From Bacteroidales bacterium H10 (GTDB lineage: Bacteria; Bacteroidota; Bacteroidia; Bacteroidales; Muribaculaceae): 7,534 nt of DNA. A program made the position numbers and the translations under genes. The stretch spans positions 24,964 to 32,497 of the forward strand of contig DAAV01000119.1 in assembly GCA_001701295.1 (NCBI GenBank), read 5' to 3'. The notes under the pieces were generated by a model, which was not told where the DNA came from, made no database searches, and saw nothing but the letters and a program-made list of their open reading frames with translations. Below, in pieces: positions 6,846 through 7,534 of the stretch (position 1 is its first letter; each line of letters begins with the position of its first letter).

Positions 6846-7534
6846 TATTATCTATCCTCAAGTTAAGTTGTTGTCTTACGGATTCCTCATGAATGGAGCC
6901 GAGAATATCCTTCATAAATCCGGCAGAAAGGCCAAGACGGGAACCTTCGTTCACGCGACGGTCCATAAGAAGACCGTAACGCTTCTGCTGCACCACAGAC
7001 AGGCCTTCACGCAATTTGAGCTTTCCTATTTCCCGTGCCACGCTCATGCGACGTGCGAGCAAAGCCACGAGTTCATCATCTATGGCATCTATCTCCTCCC
7101 GGAAGACACGCAGGCTGTCTTCCGCCGTGTTGCCGGAATTCAATCTCAATCCCGACAATATGTCGGAAAGCGACGCCGGTGTGACCTGCTGTTCACTGTC
7201 GCTCAAAGCCGAATCCGGATCGCAATGGGATTCTATGATCAACCCGTCGAAATTCATATCGACAGCCTGTTGCGAGACAGGAAAAACAAGTTCCTTACGG
7301 CCTCCGATTGGACTTGGATCACAAATCAGAGGCAATGAAGGAATGCGATGTTTAAGTTCAATGGGAATTCTCCATTCAGGGACATTGCGGTAAATATGAT
7401 CGCCATAAGCGCTGAATCCACGGTGGATCGCACCGAGACGCCTGATGCCGGAGGCATACAGACGCTGCAAAGCTCCGATCCAGAGTTCAAGATCGGGATT
7501 AACCGGATTTTTGACAAGAACGGTAATGTTATCT
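6829..7534 (-). CDS. Bifunctional 3-deoxy-7-phosphoheptulonate synthase / chorismate mutase (AroQ type), 5' end beyond the window
   Basis: The last 234 codons are visible; about 120 N-terminal residues lie past base 7534. The first part is the C-terminal half of a KDO8P-synthase-like (type I beta) DAHP synthase, which condenses PEP and erythrose-4-phosphate to start the shikimate pathway. It shows VLVKNPVNPD (visible residues 5-14), GAIHRGFS, ICDPSPIGGRKEL, GLIIESHCDPD and ALSDSEQQVTP. The rest (from about residue 141) is an AroQ chorismate mutase turning chorismate into prephenate: REEIDAIDDELVALLARR, AREIGKLK, VVQQKRY and IHEESVRQQ, matching the three-helix fold with active-site Arg145, Lys171 and Gln positions. 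This fusion order is typical of Bacteroidota. By ungapped comparison with Thermotoga DAHP synthase, Glu101 and Asp112 align with metal ligands, but the histidine ligand of DPSH is a proline (residue 75). Two cupin genes follow with overlapping ends. Confidence 0.93.
   Translation of the reverse strand, partial: DNITVLVKNPVNPDLELWIGALQRLYASGIRRLGAIHRGFSAYGDHIYRNVPEWRIPIELKHRIPSLPLICDPSPIGGRKELVFPVSQQAVDMNFDGLIIESHCDPDSALSDSEQQVTPASLSDILSGLRLNSGNTAEDSLRVFREEIDAIDDELVALLARRMSVAREIGKLKLREGLSVVQQKRYGLLMDRRVNEGSRLGLSAGFMKDILGSIHEESVRQQLNLRIDNNGQDR

Noticed and set aside
6748..7338. 196-codon open frame on the plus strand
   Set aside because: It is a shadow of the DAHP synthase-chorismate mutase gene, which is strongly supported on the minus strand.
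1..7534. CRISPR arrays, tRNA or rRNA genes, insertion sequences, toxin-antitoxin or phage genes
   Set aside because: No spaced direct repeats, RNA gene signatures, transposase motifs or terminal repeats were seen; nearly all bases are accounted for by metabolic, replication and envelope genes.

Overview
The window looks like a chromosomal segment of a member of the Bacteroidales (Bacteroidota); a Muribaculaceae-like gut commensal is plausible but only a guess. The main reasons are a fused BioG-BioC protein, a DAHP synthase fused to a C-terminal AroQ-type chorismate mutase, a DUF4250 micro-protein, tandem FdtA-like cupins, and start sites without Shine-Dalgarno sequences. Coding density is very high. 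The only non-coding stretch of note is about 80 bp (4594-4673), and no gap exceeds 300 bases.

Layout, left to right. Plus strand: the C-terminal end of the replication-restart helicase PriA (1-544), then a tight biotin cluster of bioA (582-1892), bioF (1876-3015) and a fused bioG-bioC (3017-4426). The last three overlap or are separated by 1 bp, so they are surely co-transcribed and probably translationally coupled. BioC caps malonyl-ACP with a methyl ester, the fatty-acid machinery extends it, and BioG removes the methyl group to give pimeloyl-ACP. BioF then makes KAPA (8-amino-7-oxononanoate) and BioA makes DAPA (7,8-diaminononanoate). bioD and bioB, needed for the last two steps, are not in this window.

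Middle: a 59-codon minus-strand DUF4250 gene (4414-4593) overlaps the 3' end of bioGC tail to tail. A short divergent control region follows, with a perfect 12-bp inverted repeat whose right arm touches the ATG of a DcaP-like outer-membrane porin gene (4674-5978, plus).

Right, minus strand: a three-gene run read from the right edge leftwards. It starts with a DAHP synthase-chorismate mutase fusion (7534-6829, N-terminus outside the window), followed by two overlapping FdtA/WxcM-like sugar-ketoisomerase cupins (6845-6384 and 6412-5987). The run ends 8 bp from the convergent porin stop.

No wholly unknown system is evident; this is largely housekeeping metabolism. The points most worth a second look are the hairpin ending exactly at the porin start codon, a Pro in place of an expected metal-binding His in the DAHP synthase, and the tandem cupin pair tied to an aromatic amino-acid gene, one copy of which has HAY instead of the catalytic HAH.
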